Assembly: GCA_964563975.1 (NCBI GenBank)
Contig: CAZLZJ010000001.1
Coordinates: 1 to 64,000 of the forward strand
Length of the DNA: 64,000 bases
Origin: JAAYJR01 sp964563975
Lineage (GTDB): Bacteria > Bacteroidota > Bacteroidia > Bacteroidales > Prolixibacteraceae
Direction: 5' to 3'
Part shown: positions 1-7,919 of the stretch, in pieces
How the letters are laid out: each line of letters opens with the position of its first letter
Numbering within the stretch: position 1 is the stretch's first letter
Made by a program: the position numbers and the translations under genes
The notes under the pieces: model-generated
The model's input: the letters and a program-made list of their open reading frames with translations, nothing else
Told to the model about the DNA's origin: nothing
Databases searched by the model: none

Positions 1-39
1 AGCTTCCTGTGCTTTTATTGTAAAATTATTAAGATTCAT
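1..39 (-). CDS. clpB: ATP-dependent chaperone ClpB, N-terminal fragment (cut by window edge)
   Basis: Reading the minus strand from an ATG at 39 gives 13 codons up to the window edge: MNLNNFTIKAQEA. This matches the start of Bacteroidota ClpB, whose N-terminal Clp repeat domain begins with a Met-Asn-x-Asn-Asn-Phe-Thr-x-Lys-x-Gln-Glu-Ala pattern. ClpB is the cytoplasmic disaggregase that works with DnaK/DnaJ/GrpE. The gene would be divergent from ppdK. An in-frame ATG at 75 would add 12 residues, but the internal start fits the family. Only 13 residues are visible, so the call rests on recognising a short motif; the rest lies outside the window. Confidence 0.65.
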   Translation of the reverse strand, partial: MNLNNFTIKAQEA

Positions 40-414
40 ATGATTAAAATTAATTTTTATTACTACCGCCTTCATAACAAACAGTAAACCATTTCCAATA
101 AATAGACATATTGTCCTTTATAATCTGCCGGTATATGAAAAAATTACCTTCATAATAGAGGTGAGGTGATTTTTTGGCAGCAACCAAAGCTGTAAAAGAT
201 TAAATGTCAATATGAAAAATTAATGTTAATGTAGCTGTCCCGCAGAGTGCAAAAGTTTCTATTATCAAAAAATAAATTTATTTTTGCAACCCCGTATTGC
301 CTGTACGGATGACAGATATTTTTTAGAAGTTTTACAACAACTACTTTATCAATAACAAGCTATTTGTTTAGTCGTGTGAAAATATATCATTATTAATAAC
401 TTAAAAAAAAAATT
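40..414. other. Intergenic region between clpB and ppdK
   Basis: This AT-rich stretch of 375 bases lies between two divergent genes. I see no convincing reading frame. It holds a probable ppdK promoter (256-286) and, in the presumed ppdK leader, a small hairpin with arms CCGTA (292-296) and TACGG (304-308). No heat-shock operator was recognised for clpB. Confidence 0.5.
256..286 (+). promoter_or_regulatory. Probable Bacteroidetes-type promoter for ppdK
   Basis: A perfect TAnnTTTG -7 element, TATTTTTG, lies at 279-286, preceded after 19 bases by TTTC (256-259), one mismatch from the -33 consensus TTTG. Transcription would start near 293 and leave a leader of about 120 bases before ppdK. The start site is inferred from consensus spacing only. 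Confidence 0.4.
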
Positions 415-3120
415 ATGGCAAAACATGTTTATACCTTTGGTGCAGGTAAGGCTGAGGGCAAGGCCGATATGAAAAGCTTGCTCGGAGGGAAAGGTGCCAA
501 CCTTGCCGAGATGAATTTGATTGGTGTTCCGGTACCGCCCGGTTTTACTATCACCACAGAAGTTTGTACAATGTACAATGAGCTGGGGCGGGAAAAAACC
601 TTTGAGATTATTAAACCGGAGGTTGAAGCTGCTGTTGCTCTGGTTGAGGAGTTAACCGGAACCATATTCGGAGATAAGGAGAATCCGTGCCTTCTCTCTG
701 TCAGATCAGGCGCCCGCGCCTCAATGCCCGGAATGATGGACACTGTTTTAAACTTAGGATTGAATGATGTGGCAGTGGAAACACTTGCCAAAAAATCCGG
801 GAATTCCCGTTTTGCCTGGGATTCATATCGTAGGTTTATTCAGATGTATGGCGACGTGGTAATGGATATGAAACCTGCAAGTAAAGAAGAACATGACCCG
901 TTTGAAGAGATAATTGATCAGTTAAAAGAGGAAAAAGGTGTTGAGCTTGACACCGACTTCACCACAGAAGACCTTCAGGAGCTGGTAAGCAGGTTTAAGG
1001 CAGCTATTAATAAAGTTACCGGAAGAAACTTCCCGGCAGAACCATGGGAACAGCTTTGGGGATCAATAGCTGCAGTATTCAACAGCTGGAATAATCCGCG
1101 TGCAACCCTTTATCGCCGGTTAGAGCAAATTCCGGATGACTGGGGAACTGCTGTAAATGTGCAGGCAATGGTATTTGGCAATATGGGCGACACCTCGGCA
1201 ACGGGAGTTGCATTTACCCGTGATGCTGCAACAGGTGAAGATATTTTTAATGGGGAATATCTGATAAATGCCCAGGGAGAAGATGTTGTGGCAGGTATAC
1301 GTACTCCTCTGACTATTACTAAGGTGGGTTCAAAAAGATGGGCACAGCTTCAGGGAATCAGTGAAGAGGAGAGGATAGCTCAGCATCCTTCACTTGAGGA
1401 GGCCATGCCGGAGCTTTACAGACAACTTGATGAAGCCCAGCAGTTGCTTGAAGACCACTATAAAGATATGCAAGACCTGGAGTTTACCATTCAGGAAGGT
1501 AAACTGTGGCTCCTCCAGACCCGTAACGGTAAACGTACCGGTGCTGCAATGGTAAAAATTGCAATTGATCTGCTGGAAGAGGGTAAAATTGATGAAAAAG
1601 CCGCCCTTTCAAGAATTGATCCCAATAAACTTGACGAACTGCTTCACCCGGTTTTTGTTCCCAAAGCTCTGAAAGAGGCAAAAGAGATTGCCAGCGGGCT
1701 GCCGGCATCACCCGGAGCTGCAACCGGGCAGATAGTATTTTTTGCCGATGAGGCAGATAAATATGAAACTTCCATATTGGTGAGAGTGGAAACCTCTCCC
1801 GAGGATCTTGGAGGAATGCATATTGCAAAAGGTATCCTGACTGCCCGCGGAGGTATGACTTCGCATGCTGCAGTTGTTGCCCGCGGAATGGGTAAGTGCT
1901 GCGTATCAGGTGCCGGCTCTGTTAAAATAAATTACAGAACACGTGTAATGACTATTGATGGGGTGGAATATAATGAAGGTGACTGGATTTCGCTAAACGG
2001 TTCAACAGGAAAAGTTTACGAAGGCAAAATTATAACCCAGGATCCCGATCTTAGCGGTAACTTCGGAAAAATCATGGATCTGGCTGAAAAGTATACCAGG
2101 ATGGATGTACGTACCAATGCAGATACGCCCCATGATGCAAAAGTTGCCAGAGACTTTGGTGCAAAGGGTATCGGGCTCTGCCGTACGGAACATATGTTTT
2201 TTGAAGGTACCAGGATCAACGCTATGCGTGAAATGATCCTTGCCACAAAAGAAGCTGACAGGCGTAAAGCTTTGGATAAATTACTGCCTTATCAGCGCGA
2301 AGACTTCAAGGGTATCCTCGAAGCAATGGAGGGCTATGGAGTAACTATCAGATTGCTTGATCCGCCGCTTCACGAATTTGTACCTCACGAACCTGCCAAC
2401 CAGAAAGAGATGGCTAATGAGATGGGTATAACTGTCGAGCAGGTAAAATCATTGGTTGACGACCTTCACGAAATCAACCCGATGCTTGGGCACAGAGGTT
2501 GCCGGTTAGGCAATACCTATCCCGAGATTACAGAAATGCAGGCCAGGGCAATTATTGAAGCTGCTGTTGAACTGAAACAAAAAGGTGTTGATGCAAGACC
2601 TGAAATAATGGTTCCGCTTATTGGCACTGTAAAAGAGTATGAACTGCAGGCTGAAGTTATACATGAAACTGCAAAGAAAGTTTTTGAAGAAAAAGGAGCA
2701 ACGGTCGATTACCTTGTCGGAACCATGATCGAGGTTCCAAGGGCTACATTGGTGGCTGATAAGGTGGCTAAAGTTGCCGACTTCTTCTCATTTGGAACAA
2801 ATGACCTTACCCAGATGACATTTGGATATTCACGCGATGACGCCGGCAAATTCCTCTCTGTTTATATAGAAAAAGGGATTCTGAAAAATGATCCTTTCCA
2901 GATTCTTGACCAGGAAGGTGTCGGTCAGCTGGTTAGAATGGGAGCTGAAAGGGGACGCAGCGTTAAAGCTGATTTAAAAATAGGTATCTGCGGAGAGCAT
3001 GGCGGAGAACCTTCATCAGTAATGTTCTGCGACACCGTTGGCATGGACTATGTCAGCTGCTCACCCTACCGTGTGCCAATAGCACGTGTTGCTGCTGCTT
3101 TAGCTAATATTGAAAAATAA
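415..3120 (+). CDS. ppdK: Pyruvate, phosphate dikinase
   Basis: This cytoplasmic enzyme interconverts pyruvate + ATP + phosphate and phosphoenolpyruvate + AMP + pyrophosphate, serving gluconeogenesis or PPi-linked glycolysis. The 901 residues are the full family length. Order of domains: an N-terminal ATP-grasp nucleotide-binding domain (LGGKGANLAEM near residue 23, SVRSGARASMPGMMDTVLNL near 95), the swivelling phosphohistidine domain with GGMTSHAAVVARGMG (His484), and the C-terminal PEP/pyruvate TIM barrel with GICGEHGGEP (Cys859 as catalytic acid). The ATG at 415 gives the usual MAKHVYTFG start. It is monocistronic, with a promoter candidate at 256-286 and a strong hairpin terminator just downstream. 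Bacteroidota commonly use PPDK alongside or instead of pyruvate kinase. Nothing is missing. Confidence 0.97.
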   Translation: MAKHVYTFGAGKAEGKADMKSLLGGKGANLAEMNLIGVPVPPGFTITTEVCTMYNELGREKTFEIIKPEVEAAVALVEELTGTIFGDKENPCLLSVRSGARASMPGMMDTVLNLGLNDVAVETLAKKSGNSRFAWDSYRRFIQMYGDVVMDMKPASKEEHDPFEEIIDQLKEEKGVELDTDFTTEDLQELVSRFKAAINKVTGRNFPAEPWEQLWGSIAAVFNSWNNPRATLYRRLEQIPDDWGTAVNVQAMVFGNMGDTSATGVAFTRDAATGEDIFNGEYLINAQGEDVVAGIRTPLTITKVGSKRWAQLQGISEEERIAQHPSLEEAMPELYRQLDEAQQLLEDHYKDMQDLEFTIQEGKLWLLQTRNGKRTGAAMVKIAIDLLEEGKIDEKAALSRIDPNKLDELLHPVFVPKALKEAKEIASGLPASPGAATGQIVFFADEADKYETSILVRVETSPEDLGGMHIAKGILTARGGMTSHAAVVARGMGKCCVSGAGSVKINYRTRVMTIDGVEYNEGDWISLNGSTGKVYEGKIITQDPDLSGNFGKIMDLAEKYTRMDVRTNADTPHDAKVARDFGAKGIGLCRTEHMFFEGTRINAMREMILATKEADRRKALDKLLPYQREDFKGILEAMEGYGVTIRLLDPPLHEFVPHEPANQKEMANEMGITVEQVKSLVDDLHEINPMLGHRGCRLGNTYPEITEMQARAIIEAAVELKQKGVDARPEIMVPLIGTVKEYELQAEVIHETAKKVFEEKGATVDYLVGTMIEVPRATLVADKVAKVADFFSFGTNDLTQMTFGYSRDDAGKFLSVYIEKGILKNDPFQILDQEGVGQLVRMGAERGRSVKADLKIGICGEHGGEPSSVMFCDTVGMDYVSCSPYRVPIARVAAALANIEK

Positions 3121-3132
3121 TATAGAGCTGTT

Positions 3133-3167
3133 AAAAAGGGCTGCCTTTTCAGGACAGCCCTTTTTTT
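3133..3167. terminator. Intrinsic terminator after ppdK, possibly bidirectional
   Basis: Arms AAAAAGGGCTG (3133-3143) and CAGCCCTTTTT (3155-3165) form a perfect 11-bp stem with an 11-base loop, followed by further T's. Because the stem begins with A's and ends with T's, it could also stop the convergent decarboxylase transcript that ends at 3176. Confidence 0.85.
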
Positions 3168-3175
3168 ATTGCTTA

Positions 3176-4606
3176 TCAGTATTGCATTTTTTCAGCAGTT
3201 TCACAAATAAGCTTCCATGCATTTCTGACATGCTCCTCTTCGGTATGGGTCTGTGCAATGCACATCCTTAAAACTACCCGGCCGTTTAACTTAGTGTGTG
3301 TGAAAAATGCATGCCCGGTTTTATTAACTTTATCCTTCAGCTCCATATTAAAATCATCTCCGTTAATATGCCGGAAACAGACTAAATTTAACGGGGGCTC
3401 AACAACCAGTTCAAACTGATCAGACTCCTTAACCCATGAAGCAAACTCCTGTGCCAGCTTAACATGCTTTTTTATATGGTATTGCAACCCTTTAACTCCA
3501 TAATGGCGAATCACAAACCATAACTTAAGCGACCTGAACCTCCTGCCCAACTGTATATGCCAGTCGCGATAATCAAAAACCTCTCCCGACTCAGAAGCTT
3601 TATTTCTTAAATATTCAGGTTCTATTGAAAAAGTATTTATAAGCTCCTGCCTGTTTCCCACCCAAAAAACATCGCAGTCAAAATTGGTAAACATCCATTT
3701 ATGAGGATTAAACGAGTAACTGTCGGCCAGCTCCACTCCCCTGTTATAATGTCTGAACTCAGGGCAAATCATTGCTGTTCCGCTCATTGCCGCATCAACA
3801 TGGAGCCAGCATTTCTCCTCCCTGCAAATTTTACCAATCTCCTCTACGGGATCAATAGCATTGGAAGAGGTTGTACCGATGGTTGCACAGACAAAAAAGG
3901 GAAGAAACCCCTCCTGCCTGTCTTTTGCTATCTGTCTTTTCAATAAATCAGCACGCATGGCAAAGTTTTCCGTAACACCTGTCAATCTTAAATTTTCAGC
4001 TCCTATACCGCATATCTTAACGGCTTTCTCAAGTGATGAGTGTGTCTGACCGGAAATATATGCCGTCAGCCTCCGGTTAATACCCTTTTTATTGGATTCA
4101 AAGCCGGTAACCCTTTCGCGTGCTGCAATAAGTGCCGTAAGTGCAGCAGTGGAGGCTGTATCCTGGATCACTCCCCCTCCCGTTGAAGTGGATTTAAACT
4201 TTTCGGGCATCTCCATTATATCCGCAAGCCAGTCAAGCACCCTTGTCTCCAGCTCTGTGGCAGCCGGACTGGTAGCCCAGATCATCCCCTGAACTCCAAG
4301 GCCTGAGCTTACAAGATCGCCCAGGATAGACGGGAATGATGTATTTGAAGGAAAAAACCCAAAAAAATTGGGCGACTGCCAATGTGTTATCCCGGGAATT
4401 ATTTTACTGTCAATATCTTTAAAAATATCTTCAAAAGGCTCCCCGTCAACCGGAGGCTTCTCCGGCAATGATGCTTTTATATCGCCCGGCTTTACCTGCG
4501 ACAAAACAGGATATTGTTCAATATTTTCATAATAATCTGCAATCCAGTCGATAATCCTCTTACCCTCTTCTCTGAACTGTGAGGGGGTTAAATGGTAATT
4601 CTTCAT
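3176..4606 (-). CDS. PLP-dependent group II decarboxylase, aromatic-L-amino-acid-decarboxylase-like
   Basis: The 476 residues match the length and layout of aromatic amino acid decarboxylases (fold type I). The pyridoxal-binding Lys is K303 in SFNPHKWMFTNFD; H189 in GQTHSS should stack on the cofactor; HVDAAMSG (about 269-276) carries the Asp that contacts the pyridine nitrogen. The N-terminal half has ITHWQSPNFFGFFP, the substrate-pocket block of animal and bacterial DOPA/tryptophan decarboxylases. The expected reaction is removal of CO2 from an aromatic L-amino acid to give the amine; which one (Trp, Tyr, Phe or DOPA) cannot be read from the sequence. It sits 17 bases downstream of a small membrane protein gene, probably in one transcript. 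No amino acid/amine antiporter is next to it, so an acid-resistance role is not supported locally. Confidence 0.85.
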   Translation of the reverse strand: MKNYHLTPSQFREEGKRIIDWIADYYENIEQYPVLSQVKPGDIKASLPEKPPVDGEPFEDIFKDIDSKIIPGITHWQSPNFFGFFPSNTSFPSILGDLVSSGLGVQGMIWATSPAATELETRVLDWLADIMEMPEKFKSTSTGGGVIQDTASTAALTALIAARERVTGFESNKKGINRRLTAYISGQTHSSLEKAVKICGIGAENLRLTGVTENFAMRADLLKRQIAKDRQEGFLPFFVCATIGTTSSNAIDPVEEIGKICREEKCWLHVDAAMSGTAMICPEFRHYNRGVELADSYSFNPHKWMFTNFDCDVFWVGNRQELINTFSIEPEYLRNKASESGEVFDYRDWHIQLGRRFRSLKLWFVIRHYGVKGLQYHIKKHVKLAQEFASWVKESDQFELVVEPPLNLVCFRHINGDDFNMELKDKVNKTGHAFFTHTKLNGRVVLRMCIAQTHTEEEHVRNAWKLICETAEKMQY

Positions 4607-4623
4607 ATCCGATAATTGAAATA

Positions 4624-4995
4624 TTACTTTGTATCATTTTTTTTCTTAAACTGCTCTATCACCTCCGGTTGAACCATAACCCAGATACAATATACTCCTA
4701 TTGCAGTACCTACGGGAAAATTAAGCAGGTGCATCACAGATATTATCAGTGTTAAAATCCTTCCCCACTCTCTCTTTTTAAATAGTCCGACTCCTGCAAT
4801 AATTACCGGTAAACTGCAAAAAAGAATTATACCGGCAATCACTTTCCCTACAATAAGAATAATTGCCTGCGCCTCTGTTTCACCGATAAATTTAACAATA
4901 AAAAGAAGAACCGCATAGATCACAATCCCTGCAATAAATCCCAGAATCCCTAAGCCTGTCTGCAGAGAAGCTGCAACGTTAATATGTCTTTCCAT
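4624..4995 (-). CDS. Small integral membrane protein of unknown function
   Basis: The protein has 123 residues and three or four hydrophobic segments (about 13-37, 44-72 and 80-110), with a charged C-terminal tail ending KKKNDTK. No catalytic motif is visible. A KKREWGR turn between the second and third hydrophobic stretches probably faces the cytoplasm. It precedes the decarboxylase gene by 17 bases on the same strand, so co-transcription is likely. Whether it helps move substrate or amine is speculation: it is much too short for a known amino acid permease. I do not recognise the family with certainty. Confidence 0.6.
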   Translation of the reverse strand: MERHINVAASLQTGLGILGFIAGIVIYAVLLFIVKFIGETEAQAIILIVGKVIAGIILFCSLPVIIAGVGLFKKREWGRILTLIISVMHLLNFPVGTAIGVYCIWVMVQPEVIEQFKKKNDTK

Positions 4996-5055
4996 GATTA
5001 AAAGCTTTTATAATTATCTTGTCAAAATAAAAACAAATTTGTTTATGGATGGTTA

Positions 5056-5063
5056 TATATTTG
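5056..5063 (+). promoter_or_regulatory. Possible -7 element for the 82-residue membrane protein gene
   Basis: TATATTTG matches TAnnTTTG exactly and lies about 70 bases before the gene at 5132. No TTTG or TTG sits at the right distance upstream, so only half of a consensus promoter is present. Confidence 0.3.
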
Positions 5064-5131
5064 TAAAATATGGGAACCGATTAAGTTAATTAAAATTTAT
5101 TAATTTTACCGTCAGTAATTTCAGAAAAAAA

Positions 5132-5380
5132 ATGAAGTTTTTACAATTGATAATATTAACAGTTATTATTGTGGCTCTTGCATTTGCAGGGCTGGCTTTG
5201 AATATTCTGATTAAAAAGGGAGGCAAATTCCCCAATACCCATGTAGGGGGAAATAAATATCTGAGCTGCCTGGGAATATTTTGTGCCCAGACTCAGGATC
5301 GCCATGAACAGGAGAAAGTCAAAAAAAAGATTGATTACAAAAATGTGAGATTGGTTAATCCGGCAAAAGATAACAGTTAA
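5132..5380 (+). CDS. Small membrane-anchored protein with two conserved-looking cysteines (NqrM-like in layout)
   Basis: The protein has 82 residues: one N-terminal transmembrane segment (about 5-27), then GKFPNTHVGGNK, then C46-LGIF-C51-AQTQD, and a basic tail. I recognise this as a small protein widespread in Bacteroidota with no established function. The layout (one TM helix, a short Gly-rich stretch and cysteines just outside the membrane) recalls NqrM/DUF539, the iron-delivery maturation factor of Na+-NQR in proteobacteria, although the cysteine pattern differs and homology is not shown. It ends one base before the convergent apbE stop, within 3 kb of the nqr operon, and no true NqrM is in the window. 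A role in Nqr maturation is an inference from layout and neighbourhood only. Confidence 0.7.
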   Translation: MKFLQLIILTVIIVALAFAGLALNILIKKGGKFPNTHVGGNKYLSCLGIFCAQTQDRHEQEKVKKKIDYKNVRLVNPAKDNS

Positions 5381-6379
5381 TCAATCGGCTAACAATAGTT
5401 TAAAATTGTCCGACATATATATTTTTATCTCGCCCAGCTCGTCGGAATAGATAAAACAGACTTCAATATCAGGAATTTCAAGACCTGCTTTTACGGATTT
5501 TTCAAGACCCATAACCATAAATGCCGTGGCAAATGCATCCGCATCGATGCAGCTTGAAGCTACTACCGTGGTGCTTAACAGGTTATGTTGCACAGGATAT
5601 CCTGTTGCAGGGTCTATTGTATGTGCAAATTTTTTACCGTCTTCAATATAAAAATTACGGTAATTACCTGAAGTGGCAAGTGCTTTCCCGGGTAACCTGA
5701 CACGTGCTAAAAGCTCTGTACCGGCACCGGGAGTGCTCTCTTCAGGTTTGCTGATTCCTATTGTCCATATCCTCCCTTTTTGATTCCTGCCTTCAGCAAC
5801 AACCTCGCCCCCAATCTCCACCATATAGTTTTTACACCCTTTCCTTTTCAGCCACCTCCCAATAATGTCACTGCCGTAACCTTTGGCAATAGCGCTCATA
5901 TCAAGTTTAATTTCAGGAGACTCTTTTAGAACCTTTCCATTTGAAAGTGTAACTTTTTTATAACCGGTGATCTCTTTTAAAGAGTCTATTATCTCAGGGG
6001 TCATTCTCTTTTTTTCTTCTGCTCCAAACCCCCAGGCATTTACCAATGAACCTGCCGTTATGTCGAATGCTCCTCCGGTAATTTCAGATATCTCCATTGC
6101 ACGTTTAAAACAAAATAAAAACTCGGGACCGGGCTCTACAGGCTGATTGTTATTTATTTTTGAGATTACCGATGAACTGTCGAAAGTGGAAAATATACCG
6201 GTCAGCCTGTCAAGCTGCTCCCTTATCTGCTGATGAAGATCTTTGCCATCAGGGCTTTCATATACAATATGATAAAGCGTTCCGAAAATAAATCCCTCAT
6301 TATAGATATAACCCGGTTTACCGATGCAACCTGTAAGTGATAAATATATAAGCAGGATCAGAAGAGTTTTTTTTGTCAT
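5381..6379 (-). CDS. apbE: FAD:protein FMN transferase (ApbE), lipoprotein
   Basis: ApbE attaches FMN through a phosphoester bond to Thr/Ser of exported or membrane flavoproteins, notably NqrB and NqrC. The 332-residue protein begins with a lipoprotein signal (SLTGC, Cys18), so it acts in the periplasm anchored to a membrane. Family motifs are present: KLDMSAIAKGYGSDII, HTIDPATGYPV and a C-terminal CIDADAFATAFMVMG block that should bind Mg2+ and FAD. It lies 17 bases after the T9SS plug gene on the same strand, and that pair is divergent from nqrABCDEF, where its likely substrates are encoded. No sign of truncation. Confidence 0.93.
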   Translation of the reverse strand: MTKKTLLILLIYLSLTGCIGKPGYIYNEGFIFGTLYHIVYESPDGKDLHQQIREQLDRLTGIFSTFDSSSVISKINNNQPVEPGPEFLFCFKRAMEISEITGGAFDITAGSLVNAWGFGAEEKKRMTPEIIDSLKEITGYKKVTLSNGKVLKESPEIKLDMSAIAKGYGSDIIGRWLKRKGCKNYMVEIGGEVVAEGRNQKGRIWTIGISKPEESTPGAGTELLARVRLPGKALATSGNYRNFYIEDGKKFAHTIDPATGYPVQHNLLSTTVVASSCIDADAFATAFMVMGLEKSVKAGLEIPDIEVCFIYSDELGEIKIYMSDNFKLLLAD

Positions 6380-6396
6380 TTATTGAAATATATAAA

Positions 6397-7686
6397 TTAA
6401 CGCCTGTGGGCAACAGAGTTAAATTGCCGGTATCCGATCAGCCTTTCAAAACGGGAAGAGGTCTCTTTGTAATAGACAAAAATCTGATAATCATTTTCTG
6501 TTTCCCAAAAGCTGCCTTCTATATTTTTATGGTCAGCCACCGGGGAACCCTGAGGTACATAAACATACATATAGTTGTAATACCCCTGCTTTAGAAGCAG
6601 GGTCAGCTCATATGCGCCGGTATTGAAATTCCAGGTCATCTCATTACTTTTATTTGCATTCCAGTTGCTCAAAGCCCCAAATACATTGACAGAACCTCCA
6701 AGCAATACCGACTCGAGAGGTAGTGTGAAATGCACAAATGTATAATCACATTCAGTATCATAATCCCCAACCTCCCTGTCCTGACTCTCCACCACATATT
6801 TACCGTTCATCTCCCGGTACGGAAAGTAAGGGCGGTTAGACCTCACCTCATCCTTCATAAGGGTTTTATGAAAATAGGGCCTGTGAAATTCTGTTGAAAG
6901 AACATTCTCGCCCGTAACCTTATTTGTCCTGTTATCGAAATACCTGAACTCATTGCCTGCAACAAAAACATTCTCTTTATTATAATCATATACTAACATG
7001 CGGTCGCGAATAAATAACGGTTTTAAGTTGCGAATGGCATTATCCCAGCGGTTATTCTGCATTATAACAACCTTAACCTCTTCATTCGGGTAAAGAATAT
7101 TCAGGTTATCATGATAGATGGTAAAATCAATTTCCTGGTTTTCCCCTTTAAATGCATCAAGGGTTGCCCGGCGCACCGTACCTTCAATATTTACCAATGG
7201 CTCAACTATATGAAATCTCTTGGTAAGCACAATATTTTCTTTCCCTGCACCCTCATAAACAACAAGAACAAAATTGCCGGAAATCTTTAAGTCTATATTT
7301 TCATTAGGTATTACCAATCTGTAGTTGATATAGTTAAAGGTAGTGTTAAAAGAGCGTGCATAATCATCAAGGGGATTTTCGGCAAATCCTTCAAGATAGT
7401 CGTTTTGAAGGATAAAACTTTCATTCCAGTCAGCATCGCAGTGAATAATAGTGTAATAATAGTCCTTAACCTTACCCGAAAGATCATCGAACATAAAGAT
7501 CAGTGGGGTCTCCTCCCCGATCTCTCTGACAGGGTTTGACAACTCAAACCCCTCCCTGTACATAAGTACGGTTTTTATATTTTCATCATAAACCGCATTC
7601 TCGTAGTAAAAACTCTCCTCTTGCCCGTTCAGCAGGTTAAACATACCTGCCAGTAAAATAACAAAGAGAGGTAATATTTGCTTCAT
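6397..7686 (-). CDS. Type IX secretion system plug protein (DUF5103 family)
   Basis: The 429-residue protein has a signal peptide ending near NLLNGQ and the typical opening of the DUF5103/T9SS-plug family (EDENIKTVLMYR-like, here VYDENIKTVLMYREG), followed by YYYTIIHCDADWNES and FNYINYRLVIPNENI. The family is known from the structure of the SprA translocon, where the Plug protein seals the periplasmic side of the giant outer-membrane pore when it is idle. It should therefore be periplasmic and associate with SprA/Sov, which is not encoded here. It is followed by apbE in an apparent two-gene operon. The start ATG at 7686 is followed directly by the signal peptide. A T9SS cargo protease at 16976-19156 agrees with a working secretion system. 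Confidence 0.9.
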   Translation of the reverse strand: MKQILPLFVILLAGMFNLLNGQEESFYYENAVYDENIKTVLMYREGFELSNPVREIGEETPLIFMFDDLSGKVKDYYYTIIHCDADWNESFILQNDYLEGFAENPLDDYARSFNTTFNYINYRLVIPNENIDLKISGNFVLVVYEGAGKENIVLTKRFHIVEPLVNIEGTVRRATLDAFKGENQEIDFTIYHDNLNILYPNEEVKVVIMQNNRWDNAIRNLKPLFIRDRMLVYDYNKENVFVAGNEFRYFDNRTNKVTGENVLSTEFHRPYFHKTLMKDEVRSNRPYFPYREMNGKYVVESQDREVGDYDTECDYTFVHFTLPLESVLLGGSVNVFGALSNWNANKSNEMTWNFNTGAYELTLLLKQGYYNYMYVYVPQGSPVADHKNIEGSFWETENDYQIFVYYKETSSRFERLIGYRQFNSVAHRR

Positions 7687-7854
7687 TGCATTAATGGTTT
7701 AAACATTTACTTTTGTGCAACGGTATATCATCCTTAAAATTGTAAATTAAAGCTTAATATTAAATTCGGGTTCAAATATATTGTATTCTCCTTTAAACCT
7801 AAAACATACTGAAATGTTTATATACTTTAAGCCTTTGAAATTTTAACATTAAAG

Positions 7855-7886
7855 ATTGTGCATAGGCAATTAATTCTTTACTTTTG
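7855..7886 (+). promoter_or_regulatory. Promoter of the nqr operon
   Basis: TACTTTTG (7879-7886) is a perfect TAnnTTTG element; TTG at 7856-7858, within ATTG, lies 20 bases upstream, the standard Bacteroidetes spacing. Transcription would start near 7892, about 28 bases before the nqrA ATG at 7920. Confidence 0.6.
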
Positions 7887-7919
7887 CCAACCTGATTAAC
7901 AATACTATGCTTGATAAAT

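Noticed and set aside
429..791. A 120-codon minus-strand frame inside ppdK
   Set aside because: It lies opposite a highly conserved part of PPDK and shows no signal peptide, domain or start signal.
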